Shown here: positions 54,201 to 62,667 of the stretch, in pieces
How the letters are laid out: every line of letters starts with the position of its first letter
Numbering within the stretch: the stretch's first letter is position 1
Assembly (NCBI GenBank): GCA_900539675.1
Contig: UQDJ01000002.1
Location: 23,780-87,779, forward strand
Origin: an uncultured Coriobacteriaceae bacterium
GTDB taxonomy: Bacteria; Actinomycetota; Coriobacteriia; Coriobacteriales; Eggerthellaceae
Direction: 5' to 3'
DNA: 64,000 nt
Program-made: the position numbers and the translations under genes
The notes under the pieces: model-generated
What the model was told of the DNA's origin: nothing
The model's input: only the letters and a program-made list of their open reading frames with translations
Databases searched by the model: none

Positions 54201-54258
54201 AACACGTGTTGGTTGGCGACATCTTGGCTCGGTGTGTCGCGCGTAGACACACCGAGCC
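54201..54258 (+). promoter_or_regulatory. Palindrome and 13-bp leader hairpin before M20 gene copy 1
   Basis: AACACGTGTT (54201-54210) is a perfect 10-bp palindrome. Just after it GGCTCGGTGTGTC (54226-54238) pairs perfectly with 54246-54258 around GCGCGTA. No T-run follows. The hairpin lies in the 322-bp divergent spacer, about 107 nt before the gene start, so it is a leader element or operator rather than a terminator. Confidence 0.45.
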
Positions 54259-54365
54259 CGATTGAGCGCAGGACCTGGGTTACCAGGGTTCTCCAGCAAC
54301 CGGCTCAGCAAGATTTGCAGGAAGACATGAGCGAGTTGGTTGCTTTGAAGGAAGGGATGAAAGAT

Positions 54366-55565
54366 ATGGCAAAAGATCCTCAAGCATTAACAAAAGGGCT
54401 TCTTGAAGAAGCCGAAGGACTTTCAAAGGATCTGGTACAGTGGCGCCGTACGCTTCACCAGATTCCCGAACTCGGGCTTGATTTACCCAAATCAAGCGCT
54501 TTTATTCGTGAGCGGTTAGATGATATGGGCATTGCCTATGAGACGTTTTTGGATGGCAATTGTATTGTGGCTACGCTCGGCAAAGGTGAAGGACCATGCA
54601 TCTTATTGCGTGCCGATTTCGATGCCCTGCCGGTCCAAGAAGAGTCTGGCGAACCATTTTCTTCGACAAACGGATGCATGCATGCTTGCGGACATGATAT
54701 GCATGCCGCCATGTTGTTAGGTGCCGCAAAGCTCTTGAAGGAGCGCGAATCTGAATTGCCGGGACAGGTAAAGCTTTTGTTCCAACCGGGCGAAGAAGGT
54801 GCTCATGGTGCGGCTGCTTGCGTGGAAGCAGGCGTATTGAAGAATCCAAAGCCCGATGTTGCATTCGCCATTCATGTGGCGTCAGTGATACCGGTTGGTA
54901 CCTTTGCATGGGGTAAACAGCCGATGGCACGTGCTCACTATTTTCAGATTACGATTGATGGAGAAGGCGGTCATGGCTCCACGCCCGAGGTATGTATTGA
55001 CCCTATTACGCCCGCCGCTTACATTCATCTGGGTATGCAGGAATTGGTCTCGCGTGAAAGTGCTGGTTCTGATGAAGTGGTTATTACTACGGGCACCTTT
55101 AAGTCGGGCGACGCTCCAAACGTTATTCCTGCATCGGCGGTTTTGCGTGCAAGTATGCGCACCTTTGATGACGATTTGCATGACCGCCTCTATAAGCGCA
55201 TTGATGAAATTGCTAGCGGTATTGCGAAGACCTATCGCTGCTCTTCAAAGCTTGAAACGCTCTCCGATGACCCGACCGTCAACGCCGATGTGAAGTTTGG
55301 CAAGCTGACTGAGCAGGCAATCAAAGCTGCCATGTCGGATGCCACGATTGACGATTCACTCCACCTGATGGGTTCGGAGGACTTTTCGTTTATCTCGCGC
55401 GAAGTTCCTTCCGCCTATTACATGGTGGGAGCGCGTATAGATGGCGCAGATCAGGTATATGGTCAGCATAATCCAAAGGCACGCTTTAACGAGCGTGTGT
55501 TACCGATGGGTGTTGCAGCACACGTTGCCGTTGCGCTCACGTGGCTTAACAGCCAGCAGGCGTAA
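54366..55565 (+). CDS. M20 family amidohydrolase (hippurate/N-acyl amino acid type), copy 1
   Basis: A 399-residue zinc peptidase-fold amidohydrolase (M20D). Metal ligands are in HACGHDMHAA (C108, H110, H113) and FQPGEEGAHGA (E143/E144). The HVASVIPVG and GGHGSTPEVCIDP segments belong to the lid domain. Relatives cleave N-acyl amino acids such as hippurate. ATG 54366 is chosen because AAGGAAGGG lies 9 nt upstream; earlier in-frame ATGs are at 54327 and 54357. It is divergent from its partner MFS gene and paralogous to the gene at 57508. Confidence 0.9.
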   Translation: MAKDPQALTKGLLEEAEGLSKDLVQWRRTLHQIPELGLDLPKSSAFIRERLDDMGIAYETFLDGNCIVATLGKGEGPCILLRADFDALPVQEESGEPFSSTNGCMHACGHDMHAAMLLGAAKLLKERESELPGQVKLLFQPGEEGAHGAAACVEAGVLKNPKPDVAFAIHVASVIPVGTFAWGKQPMARAHYFQITIDGEGGHGSTPEVCIDPITPAAYIHLGMQELVSRESAGSDEVVITTGTFKSGDAPNVIPASAVLRASMRTFDDDLHDRLYKRIDEIASGIAKTYRCSSKLETLSDDPTVNADVKFGKLTEQAIKAAMSDATIDDSLHLMGSEDFSFISREVPSAYYMVGARIDGADQVYGQHNPKARFNERVLPMGVAAHVAVALTWLNSQQA

Positions 55566-55661
55566 ATGGTTAAATGCAATGGATGAGCGTTTTAGTTAGG
55601 CTCAATAGATGAACGCCATGGTTAGGTGCGATGGATAATGGCTGTACGCAATGGATGTGTC
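55565..55661 (+). repeat. Degenerate 26-bp repeats after M20 copy 1
   Basis: About three and a half units: ATGGTTAAATGCAATGGATG (from 55566), TTAGTTAGGCTCAATAGATG (from 55591), ATGGTTAGGTGCGATGGATA (from 55618), then CGCAATGGATG (from 55647). The array starts at the TAA stop codon of the amidohydrolase. Confidence 0.7.
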
Positions 55662-55707
55662 CTGTCGCCCTAGCCATGATGGCGTCTTTTATCGATAGTG
55701 CCAAACA

Positions 55708-55742
55708 AAGAGGCCCCGTAGAGTCAATCTACGGGGCCTCTT
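55708..55742. terminator. Terminator between convergent M20 copy 1 and MFS copy 2
   Basis: AAGAGGCCCCGTAGA (55708-55722) and its perfect complement at 55728-55742, a 15-bp stem with a GTCAA loop. On the minus strand it continues TGTTTGG, on the plus strand AGAAAG, so it best serves the leftward MFS transcript. Confidence 0.8.
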
Positions 55743-55766
55743 AGAAAGAAGAAGGGTTTTAACGGA

Positions 55767-57215
55767 CTACTCAATTAATTCTTTTTTGGTAGTCGTGTTG
55801 CCTGCTGGTACTGAAGCTGCCGTAACGCTAGCGGCTGGCTGAGTAAGACCTTCAAGGGCGGCTCCAGGTGCAACGACAGTGGGGGTTTCTACAAAGATAT
55901 GAGCCCTTGTACGCTGAGCGTTAATCCAAGCAATGCTGCCACAAATTAAAATTGCGGAAACGATAGCACCAATGCCGCAGGCAACCCAAATGGGTGCAAA
56001 CGTATGGAAGGCATCGAATACTTGGCCAGATGCAGCAGTACCAATGGCGGAGCCAAATAACTGGAAACCCACTACGACGCCATTGAGAAAGCCAATATTT
56101 TTTCTACCAAACGCGCGGGAAATAACCAGCGGAGGTGCAACCGTTCCTAAGCAGGTACCAAAGCCGAATGCAACGGCGGCAACAATAGGACCAATGTCGG
56201 TTTGTGGGAAGCATAAACCTGCGCAAGCGATGATGCAGCCAATGCTGCCACACATGATACCAACCGTAATGCCAAAGCGGTCGAATAAGATACCGGTAAT
56301 AATTTTGCCAATAACGACGGTTACCAGATAGACCGAAAGCACGGTACTTGCCCAGGCAACCGGATGACCGCCAGTTATTATCTCAGTACCCTGTAGGGTG
56401 ATAGAGGTCATGTTGGATACCTGGTTGGTAAGTACACAACCATTTACAAAACCCATAGCTATAAATCCAAGCACCATGATCCAGAACGGCAACTTAGTAC
56501 GGAGTTCCTTCCATCCGGTGCGTTCAAGGACGCGTTCATCGGCGGTGCTTGATACCGCGAGATCCTTGGATTCAACGTAGTCCTTGCCACCGTAAGGTTC
56601 AAGACCAAGGTCTTCAGGATGGCTACGGAAGAATCCAACAACCAAAGGCAGGGTTATCGCTACGCACACAATTGCCATGGTGAGGTAGGCGACACGCCAG
56701 CTGAATGAGGTAATCAGGGTGGTAATAACCGGAGAAAGAATGGCACCCCCTAGTCCGGAACCGGAAAGGGCAAGTGCTACAGCAAAGCCCTGCTTCTTGT
56801 TGAACCAATTGGTTACCAGCACCGAAATTAACAGACGCGTGCCTGAAACGAGAACTAATCCAGCAATGAAGCGGCAGGCGTACAGCATCCAGATGTTGGT
56901 CATGATGGAGTTGAGGAACAGGACCACGCCGCCGATGAGCACTACTCCTGTGCCAACAATACGTGCGCTAATTTTGTCGACTAAAGGACCAATCATCAAG
57001 CATCCAATGATGCCCGTCAGCGATGAGATGGTTGTACCGAGATTGTACTGGCTTACCGTCAGTCCCAAATCGGCGATGACATAACGCTGGAACAGTGATT
57101 CCGTGTTGATGAACATCGTATAGAACGTGGCCATAATCAGAAAGCTGCCAATAACGATAATCCAGCCGTAGAACGGTCTGGACGTTCGCTTAGCTGCAGG
57201 GGAAATAGTATGCAT
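55767..57215 (-). CDS. OFA-type MFS transporter, copy 2
   Basis: A 482-residue permease with the same layout as the one at 52661: YGWIIVIGSFLIMATFYTMF, GPLVDKISARIVG, ALSGSGLGGAILSP. It has a longer Ala/Val/Thr-rich C-terminal tail (about 450-482). ATG 57215 is preferred with AAAGGA upstream and a start matching the paralog; the frame is open 27 codons further. Its partner amidohydrolase is divergent at 57508. Confidence 0.88.
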   Translation of the reverse strand: MHTISPAAKRTSRPFYGWIIVIGSFLIMATFYTMFINTESLFQRYVIADLGLTVSQYNLGTTISSLTGIIGCLMIGPLVDKISARIVGTGVVLIGGVVLFLNSIMTNIWMLYACRFIAGLVLVSGTRLLISVLVTNWFNKKQGFAVALALSGSGLGGAILSPVITTLITSFSWRVAYLTMAIVCVAITLPLVVGFFRSHPEDLGLEPYGGKDYVESKDLAVSSTADERVLERTGWKELRTKLPFWIMVLGFIAMGFVNGCVLTNQVSNMTSITLQGTEIITGGHPVAWASTVLSVYLVTVVIGKIITGILFDRFGITVGIMCGSIGCIIACAGLCFPQTDIGPIVAAVAFGFGTCLGTVAPPLVISRAFGRKNIGFLNGVVVGFQLFGSAIGTAASGQVFDAFHTFAPIWVACGIGAIVSAILICGSIAWINAQRTRAHIFVETPTVVAPGAALEGLTQPAASVTAASVPAGNTTTKKELIE

Positions 57216-57414
57216 TGGAACGTCCTTTCTCTCGTATTTCCCGTTTGCGGCGGTACAAACGTGGGTGCTGAGAAAACCTGTTGCGCGGTGGTGCAAGGCG
57301 AACTGAAAGGCTGACTGATAGACTTACTCTTTCGGTCTTGTTTCTGTCGCGTAACGTGTTTTCGAAGTTTTCCAGTCTGCAACCACAAGCCTTAGTGAGG
57401 ATGCTAGCTTTTTA

Positions 57415-57424
57415 ATTAGCTAAT
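57415..57424 (+). promoter_or_regulatory. Palindrome ATTAGCTAAT in the second divergent spacer
   Basis: A perfect 10-bp palindrome about 85 nt before the M20 copy 2 start. It occupies the same position as AACACGTGTT in the first cassette but has a different sequence, so the two cassettes may answer to different regulators. Tentative. Confidence 0.3.
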
Positions 57425-57507
57425 GCGATCAGGTGTTACATCCGTTCATCAGGTTGAAACGCACTGTTCACATGGGTCGATAAAAAGTGCACAAGGGGGC
57501 AGATTTT

Positions 57508-58728
57508 ATGGTTTTGAAGACAGGATCGACCAAGGATTTAGAAGAGTTGACCGATGGGCTCTATGAAGAAGCACAGGGTATGTACGATCAGTTGGTGGCA
57601 TGGCGTCGCAGCTTGCATCAGATGCCTGAACTTGGTATCGAGCTGCCAAAGTCCAGCGCGTTTATTCAAAAACAGCTCGACGAAATGGGCATCTCCTATA
57701 CCACCTATGTTGATGGCTCCTGTGTGGTGGCGATGGTGGGTAACACATCCGGACCGTGCATCTTGTTGCGCGCCGATTTTGATGCATTGCCCGTATGTGA
57801 GCAATCGGGCGAGCCATTCGCTTCTACGAATGGATGCATGCATGCCTGTGGCCACGATATGCATGCTGCTATGTTGCTGGGTGCAGCCAAGCTGCTCAAA
57901 GAGCGCGAAGACAAACTGCCGGGTTGCGTGAAGCTTTTATTCCAACCAGGCGAGGAAGGCGCACATGGCGCAGCGCTTTGTGTTGAGCAAGGAGTTTTGG
58001 AGAATCCAAAGCCCGCTGTCGGTTTTGCTATCCATGTGGGCTCTGAAGTGCCTTTGGGTACGTGGATGTGGGGTATCCATGCACTTTCGCGCGCAAAGTA
58101 TTTTCAGGTGGTAGTGGAAGGTGAGGGCGGTCATGGTTCTACCCCTGAGGTGTGCATCGATCCCATCACGCCTGCCGCCTATATTCATCTGGGTTTTCAG
58201 GAACTGGTAACGCGTGAGATTTCGGGCAAGGATATCGTTGTGCTGACCACTGGCACCTTTCAAGCAGGTGATGCTCCGAATGTCATTCCGGCAAGTGCAA
58301 CGCTGCGCTGCAATTTGCGTACGTTTGACGACGATCTGCATGACAAGTTGTGGAAGCGCATCCATGAAATATCTGAGGGTGTAGCGAATACGTATCGCAC
58401 AAAGGCAACGGTGTCAGTGCTTTCCGATGATCCCATGCTGGTTTGCGATGAGGCTATGAGCAAACTGGCTTCTGGGGCTGTAAGGAAGGCGGAACCCGAT
58501 ACGACCATGCTTGATAATTCGATGCAACAGATGGCATCGGAAGATTTTTCCTACATTGCTCGTGAACTGCCTTCGGCATTTTTTATGTTGGGTGCCAAAG
58601 TTGATGATGAAAAGGTATATGGCCAGCACAATCCTCATGTTCGCTTCAATGAAAAGGCCTTGCCCATGGGTGCAGCGGCTCATGTTGCAGTGGCTTTGAC
58701 CTGGCTTTTTGATCAGACGGGCAAATAA
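57508..58728 (+). CDS. M20 family amidohydrolase (hippurate/N-acyl amino acid type), copy 2
   Basis: A 406-residue paralog of the gene at 54366. The metal site HACGHDMHAA has C114, H116 and H119, followed by FQPGEEGAHGA; GGHGSTPEVCIDPITPAAYI is shared word for word with copy 1. ATG 57508 has AAGGGGG 8 nt upstream. Differences cluster in the C-terminal third and near the lid domain (GSEVPLGTWMWG versus ASVIPVGTFAWG), so substrate range may differ. Confidence 0.9.
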   Translation: MVLKTGSTKDLEELTDGLYEEAQGMYDQLVAWRRSLHQMPELGIELPKSSAFIQKQLDEMGISYTTYVDGSCVVAMVGNTSGPCILLRADFDALPVCEQSGEPFASTNGCMHACGHDMHAAMLLGAAKLLKEREDKLPGCVKLLFQPGEEGAHGAALCVEQGVLENPKPAVGFAIHVGSEVPLGTWMWGIHALSRAKYFQVVVEGEGGHGSTPEVCIDPITPAAYIHLGFQELVTREISGKDIVVLTTGTFQAGDAPNVIPASATLRCNLRTFDDDLHDKLWKRIHEISEGVANTYRTKATVSVLSDDPMLVCDEAMSKLASGAVRKAEPDTTMLDNSMQQMASEDFSYIARELPSAFFMLGAKVDDEKVYGQHNPHVRFNEKALPMGAAAHVAVALTWLFDQTGK

Positions 58729-58893
58729 GTTGCAGGGTGTGTGGTGTCAGTGATCGTAAGCGGATCATGATGATGTGCAAAGAAATGCAGTATCGGCTAC
58801 ATCTCTTGCGGGGATATCTCTAGCGGGGTGCTTACGTTTGAACGTCGGTGGCGGTACAGTACAAGGGACAAACAAAAGCGAAAGGAGATAATC

Positions 58894-59304
58894 ATGGCCG
58901 CATTGCCAATTGAAGTGAAGGCGCTTTTTGAAAAGGTCCCTACGGTGGTATTTGCTACCGCAACTGCTGATGGCCAGCCCAATGCTTGTATCGTGGGTAT
59001 GAAGTTCGTGATCGATGACGAAACCATTTATCTATCCGATCAGTTCTTTAAGAAGACCTTGGCAAACGTCAAAGCCAATGACAAGGTCGCCGTGGTGTTC
59101 TGGGAGGGCCACGATGCCTATCAGATTCACGGCACTGCCCGCTATGTTAATGAGGGTGAAGAGTTTGAGAAGCTCAAGGCAAAGGTTGATCAGATTTTTG
59201 CTGAGAAGGGCGCACCTATTAAGGCGAAGGGCGGCGTGTTTGTGCACATTGATGAGGTATTCAGCACTGCATCTGGTCCTCATGCGGGCGAAAAGATTGC
59301 TTAG
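58894..59304 (+). CDS. Pyridoxamine 5'-phosphate oxidase-family FMN-binding protein
   Basis: A 136-residue split-barrel protein. The N-terminal pattern VPTVVFATATADGQPNACIV and the strand TIYLSDQFFKKTLANVKAND are typical of small PNPOx-like flavoproteins in anaerobes. It is too short to be the vitamin B6 oxidase itself, so a general FMN-dependent reductase is more likely. ATG 58894 is set by AAAGGAGAT. Confidence 0.85.
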   Translation: MAALPIEVKALFEKVPTVVFATATADGQPNACIVGMKFVIDDETIYLSDQFFKKTLANVKANDKVAVVFWEGHDAYQIHGTARYVNEGEEFEKLKAKVDQIFAEKGAPIKAKGGVFVHIDEVFSTASGPHAGEKIA

Positions 59305-59451
59305 TGCATACGTATATACCGTGAATTTAGCGTCTGCGTGAGCACCCCGAATAATGGGGTAGACGCAACGATGTACGATGCACAAACGATGCGTGCATGA
59401 TGGCATCTGAACACATGATGGTGTTTGACCAATAAGAACAGCGGTAGGAGA

Positions 59452-59488
59452 AGGCGCACCCACGATGATGTTTGATGTGGGTGCGCCT
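59452..59488. terminator. 12-bp hairpin between convergent genes
   Basis: AGGCGCACCCAC (59452-59463) pairs with GTGGGTGCGCCT (59477-59488) over a 13-nt loop. Neither side has a good T-run. It lies between the PNPOx gene (+) and the holin-like gene (-). Confidence 0.5.
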
Positions 59489-59512
59489 GCGTGTTAGTCG
59501 TTGAGGCACAAC

Positions 59513-59542
59513 GTGCGTCTGGGCGCTGTGCGTCTGGGCGCT
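59513..59542 (+). repeat. Exact 15-bp tandem duplication
   Basis: GTGCGTCTGGGCGCT occurs at 59513-59527 and 59528-59542 with no mismatch. It is 27 bp downstream of the end of the minus-strand holin-like gene. Confidence 0.9.
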
Positions 59543-59568
59543 GGCCGTTTGTTTTTAAGGGGTATTTG

Positions 59569-59940
59569 TTAGTCGTTTACGCCCAGTATGCCGTTCATGA
59601 TGGACGAAACAAGAGAGATAACAATAGCGGCTATAAAACCCGATCCAAATGAGGCAATGTAGAGCCCCATGCCAAAAAGCGCACTGCCCAGCCACGATGC
59701 CAGGTACAGCAGCAAGGTATTGATGACCAGATAGAAAATGCCCAGCGAAATAATCGTGATGGGAAGGCCAATAATCTGCAGGATAGGTTTGATGGTCATG
59801 TTTAGCAGTGCAATGATGAGTGATATCAGCACAAGCGCCACCCATTCATCGCCTGAGGTTACTACTCCCATGCCGGGCACCAGCCAGCAGGCAACTGCAA
59901 CGGCAATAAAAATGGCCAGTACGCGCAAAATAAACTGCAT
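59569..59940 (-). CDS. Phage-holin-family-4-like membrane protein
   Basis: A 123-residue protein with four hydrophobic helices (about 1-20, 32-52, 58-82, 92-118). LNMTIKPILQIIGLPITIISLGIF contains the conserved N-x-KP(I/L)-x5-LP-x-T pattern of the PF04020 (YvlD-like) group. Despite the family name it is a widespread bacterial chromosomal protein, not evidence of a prophage. ATG 59940 is chosen with AAAGGA upstream. Confidence 0.82.
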   Translation of the reverse strand: MQFILRVLAIFIAVAVACWLVPGMGVVTSGDEWVALVLISLIIALLNMTIKPILQIIGLPITIISLGIFYLVINTLLLYLASWLGSALFGMGLYIASFGSGFIAAIVISLVSSIMNGILGVND

Positions 59941-60067
59941 GAGAGCTTGTCCTTTCGCAGATGGTTGTTCGATTACAATGAATACGCTAACAAAGTAATC
60001 CATTTGGTCTAGGCTTGAGGTCACTTTGTTGACGGCTGGTAATGATACCTAAAGGGAAGAACCTCAC

Positions 60068-61162
60068 ATGATAGTCACCATTGAGCAAACCATTGAAAAA
60101 TACAATTTATTTAACGCGGCAACGCCGGTTGTTGCAATGGTGTCGGGCGGCTCCGACTCAACGGCATTGGCGTATTTGATCCGCGATTTACACGAGCGCA
60201 ATCTGGTTGGCCAGCCTGCTATTTTGCATGTGAATCACAAAATCCGAGGCATTGAGGCAGACAAGGACCAGCAATTTGTTGAAAAGCTAGCAGCGCATCT
60301 GGATATCCCGTGCTTTGTGTGCGAAATAGATGTTCCGGCACTCGTTGAGCAGACGGGCGGCAATGCAGAAGCTATCGGGCGCACTGAGCGGTATATTGCG
60401 GCGCAGGAAGCACTGGAGAGCTTATGCCGTCATACGATGACGCCTATTTCCGAGGGTCGCATTGTGGTGGCGCACACTCAAGACGACCGGGTAGAAAACT
60501 TTTATATGCGCTCCATCGTAGGCACGGGTCCGGGCGGCTTTCGTTCCATGCTGTATCAGAACAGCTCAATAGTTCGTCCCCTGTTGGATGTTTCGCGCGT
60601 GATGCTGCGCAATTATCTGATGGAGTTGCCTGAAGAAGCGGTTGTAACAGATGACGAGGGCAATCGTTGGCGTGAAGATGCCACCAACGCACACACGGAT
60701 AGGTTTCGTGCCTTTGTGCGTCACGAAATAATTCCCAAGGCAAAGGAACGCAACAGCCAGCTATTGGATACCCTGTGCCGTTCAATGAATCTTATTGCCG
60801 ATGAAGATGACTATTTAGATGAACAGGCACATACCGTAATGCAGCAGCACTGCGTGTGGGAGGATTCACTCGAAGAGGGTGCTCCCGATGGCTGCACACT
60901 GTTGCCCAGTTTCGGTGCGGTGCATCGCGTATTGCAACGTCGTGCAGTGCTAGCCGTGCTCGAAGCTTTTGTGGGCAGAGAAGCACGCATTGAATCGGGA
61001 ACTATCGAAACGGTACTTTCGGCCTTCGACGATGACGGCAAGCCCATCAGCGGGTTTGTTGCCAATATTCAAGGCGATCTTGCCGTTAGCGCCAATAAAC
61101 GTGGCGTTTTGATCGAACCTATGGCAGTATTTCGTGCGCGCCGTAAACCCAATCGCGCTTAA
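60068..61162 (+). CDS. tilS: tRNA(Ile)-lysidine synthase
   Basis: A 364-residue PP-loop enzyme that modifies C34 of tRNA-Ile to lysidine with ATP, allowing AUA decoding. The PP-loop SGGSDS is at residues 26-31, then HVNHKIRG and the AHTQDDRVENFYMRSIVGTG segment, matching the N-terminal ATPase. The C-terminal part is short, ending in a basic ARRKPNRA. The tilS-(maf)-hpt-ftsH order is conserved in many actinobacteria and Firmicutes. Confidence 0.93.
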   Translation: MIVTIEQTIEKYNLFNAATPVVAMVSGGSDSTALAYLIRDLHERNLVGQPAILHVNHKIRGIEADKDQQFVEKLAAHLDIPCFVCEIDVPALVEQTGGNAEAIGRTERYIAAQEALESLCRHTMTPISEGRIVVAHTQDDRVENFYMRSIVGTGPGGFRSMLYQNSSIVRPLLDVSRVMLRNYLMELPEEAVVTDDEGNRWREDATNAHTDRFRAFVRHEIIPKAKERNSQLLDTLCRSMNLIADEDDYLDEQAHTVMQQHCVWEDSLEEGAPDGCTLLPSFGAVHRVLQRRAVLAVLEAFVGREARIESGTIETVLSAFDDDGKPISGFVANIQGDLAVSANKRGVLIEPMAVFRARRKPNRA

Positions 61163-61175
61163 GGAGAAAACACGC

Positions 61176-61883
61176 ATGGCAACCATTTCTATTCCGGTAA
61201 ACGTAATTCTGGCATCGAAGAGTCCGCGTCGTAAAAAACTGCTGGAAGATGCGGGCGTCAAATTTACGGTGTATACCGGGTCCACCGAAGTGGATGAGTC
61301 GCTTGAACCCGATGAACGCGCCAATCCGGAAGAGGCGGTAAAAAAGCTGGCTGAACGCAAGGCAGGCGCAGTAGTTCAGGATATCCTGGCGCAAAATCCG
61401 GTGGGCTTAGGTATTGTTATCGGTGCAGATACCACGGTGGTGCTTGATGGTGAAATGATGGGCAAGCCCTACAGTGCTGATCATGCGCGTGAGATGCTTT
61501 CGCGCCTTTCGGGGCGTACCCATGAAGTTATTACGGGCGTTTCTGTGTGGATGATCATGCTTAACGAAACAAAAGATAACGGCGGTGACGGCAATGTGTC
61601 ACTGGGCTTTCGTACCTTTACTGAAACCAGTCAGGTGACGTTTAAAGAGCTGTCCACTCAAGACATTAATGATTATGTAGCCACAGGTGAAACCATCGAC
61701 AAGGCAGGCGCCTACGGCATTCAGGGCAAGGGCGGAAACCTGGTAGCCCACCTGGAGGGCGACTACAACAATGTGGTTGGCTTGCCGGTGGATAAGCTGT
61801 TGCAGAACTTTCCGGATCTACTTAAGGAAACAATTGAAGCCGAGGTTGTAGAAAAACCTGAGGGGAAAACACCTCAGGTTTAA
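61176..61883 (+). CDS. maf: Maf-family nucleotide pyrophosphatase
   Basis: A 235-residue Maf/YhdE protein that hydrolyses dTTP/UTP or modified nucleotides. Key motifs: ILASKSPRRKKLL at the N-terminus, IVIGADTTVVLDGEMMGKP, LSGRTHEVITGVSV, and the catalytic-site DKAGAYGIQGKGG. An unusual acidic/Asn-rich insert (NETKDNGGDGNVS, about 130-142) interrupts the core. ATG 61176 is set by AAGGAG 9 nt upstream and lies 13 bp after tilS. Confidence 0.93.
   Translation: MATISIPVNVILASKSPRRKKLLEDAGVKFTVYTGSTEVDESLEPDERANPEEAVKKLAERKAGAVVQDILAQNPVGLGIVIGADTTVVLDGEMMGKPYSADHAREMLSRLSGRTHEVITGVSVWMIMLNETKDNGGDGNVSLGFRTFTETSQVTFKELSTQDINDYVATGETIDKAGAYGIQGKGGNLVAHLEGDYNNVVGLPVDKLLQNFPDLLKETIEAEVVEKPEGKTPQV
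61854..61881 (+). terminator. 10-bp hairpin spanning the maf stop codon
   Basis: AAACCTGAGG (61854-61863) pairs with CCTCAGGTTT (61872-61881), loop GGAAAACA. It is built into the last codons of maf and is followed by AAAGGAG rather than Ts, so it is a weak terminator at best. Confidence 0.4.
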
Positions 61884-61895
61884 AGGAGCTATGCG

Positions 61896-61935
61896 GGATG
61901 AGGCTAATTCGCATAGGATGAGGCTAATTTCGTAT
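61896..61935 (+). repeat. 20-bp tandem duplication after maf
   Basis: GGATGAGGCTAATTCGCATA (61896-61915) followed by GGATGAGGCTAATTTCGTAT (61916-61935). The first 14 bp are identical and the rest differ mainly by a one-base slip. Confidence 0.8.
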
Positions 61936-62086
61936 ATCTGGTGAATATTTGTTGCAAAATGCCAACAAAGCTTTGCCAAATTGTGCCCTTGTTAATTTAA
62001 GTCTTTTTGAATTGCGACGGTTTGGTACACTAAACGTCGTATATATACGCGTATCTATTCCGCTGATGGCGGGAAAAGAGGCTCTG

Positions 62087-62638
62087 GTGGATATGCATCC
62101 TGATTTGGATCACGTCCTGTTTACCGAGGACGAAATCCGTTCGCGCGTTGCTGAAATGGGCGCGCAAATATCGAAGGATTATGCAGGTAAAAGCATAGTT
62201 GTTATATCGGTACTGCGTGGAGCAGCCATTTTTATGGCTGATCTTGTGCGCGAAATTAGCTTGCCCATTGAAATGGACTACATGGCTATTTCGTCTTATG
62301 GCAACGGTGCGAAAAGTTCTGGCGTGGTACGCATTTTGAAGGACTTAACCTGCGAAATTGAGGGTAGGCACGTACTGATAGCCGAAGATATTTTGGACAG
62401 CGGCTTAACCTTGCGTTATCTGATGAAAAACCTTGAGTCTCGCAATCCTGCATCTTTGGAAGTAGCAACTCTGTTACGAAAAGATACGCCTCATCAAGCA
62501 GACATAAACTGCAAGTATATTGGGTTTGAATGTCCTGACGAATTTATCGTGGGATATGGGCTTGATTATGCCGAACGCTATCGCAATTTGCCCTGCATTG
62601 GCGTATTGAAGCCGGAACTCACCGAGCAGGACTTCTAG
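62087..62638 (+). CDS. hpt: Hypoxanthine phosphoribosyltransferase
   Basis: A purine salvage enzyme making IMP and GMP from hypoxanthine/guanine and PRPP. The 183-residue form has the PRPP loop [14 protein letters not shown], the SVLRGAAIF loop, and the [15 protein letters not shown] flexible loop. GTG 62087 has AAGAGG 5 nt upstream. ATG 62093 ([14 protein letters not shown], the usual family start) is equally plausible. The extended -10 TGGTACACT (62023-62031) suggests its own promoter before the hpt-ftsH pair. Confidence 0.93.
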   Translation: MDMHPDLDHVLFTEDEIRSRVAEMGAQISKDYAGKSIVVISVLRGAAIFMADLVREISLPIEMDYMAISSYGNGAKSSGVVRILKDLTCEIEGRHVLIAEDILDSGLTLRYLMKNLESRNPASLEVATLLRKDTPHQADINCKYIGFECPDEFIVGYGLDYAERYRNLPCIGVLKPELTEQDF

Positions 62639-62667
62639 TAGGAACACAAGTAAGGATTAACCACCTT

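Noticed and set aside
59569..59940. Prophage remnant suggested by the holin-family protein
   Set aside because: The family is a common chromosomal membrane protein; no phage structural, integrase or lysis genes adjoin.
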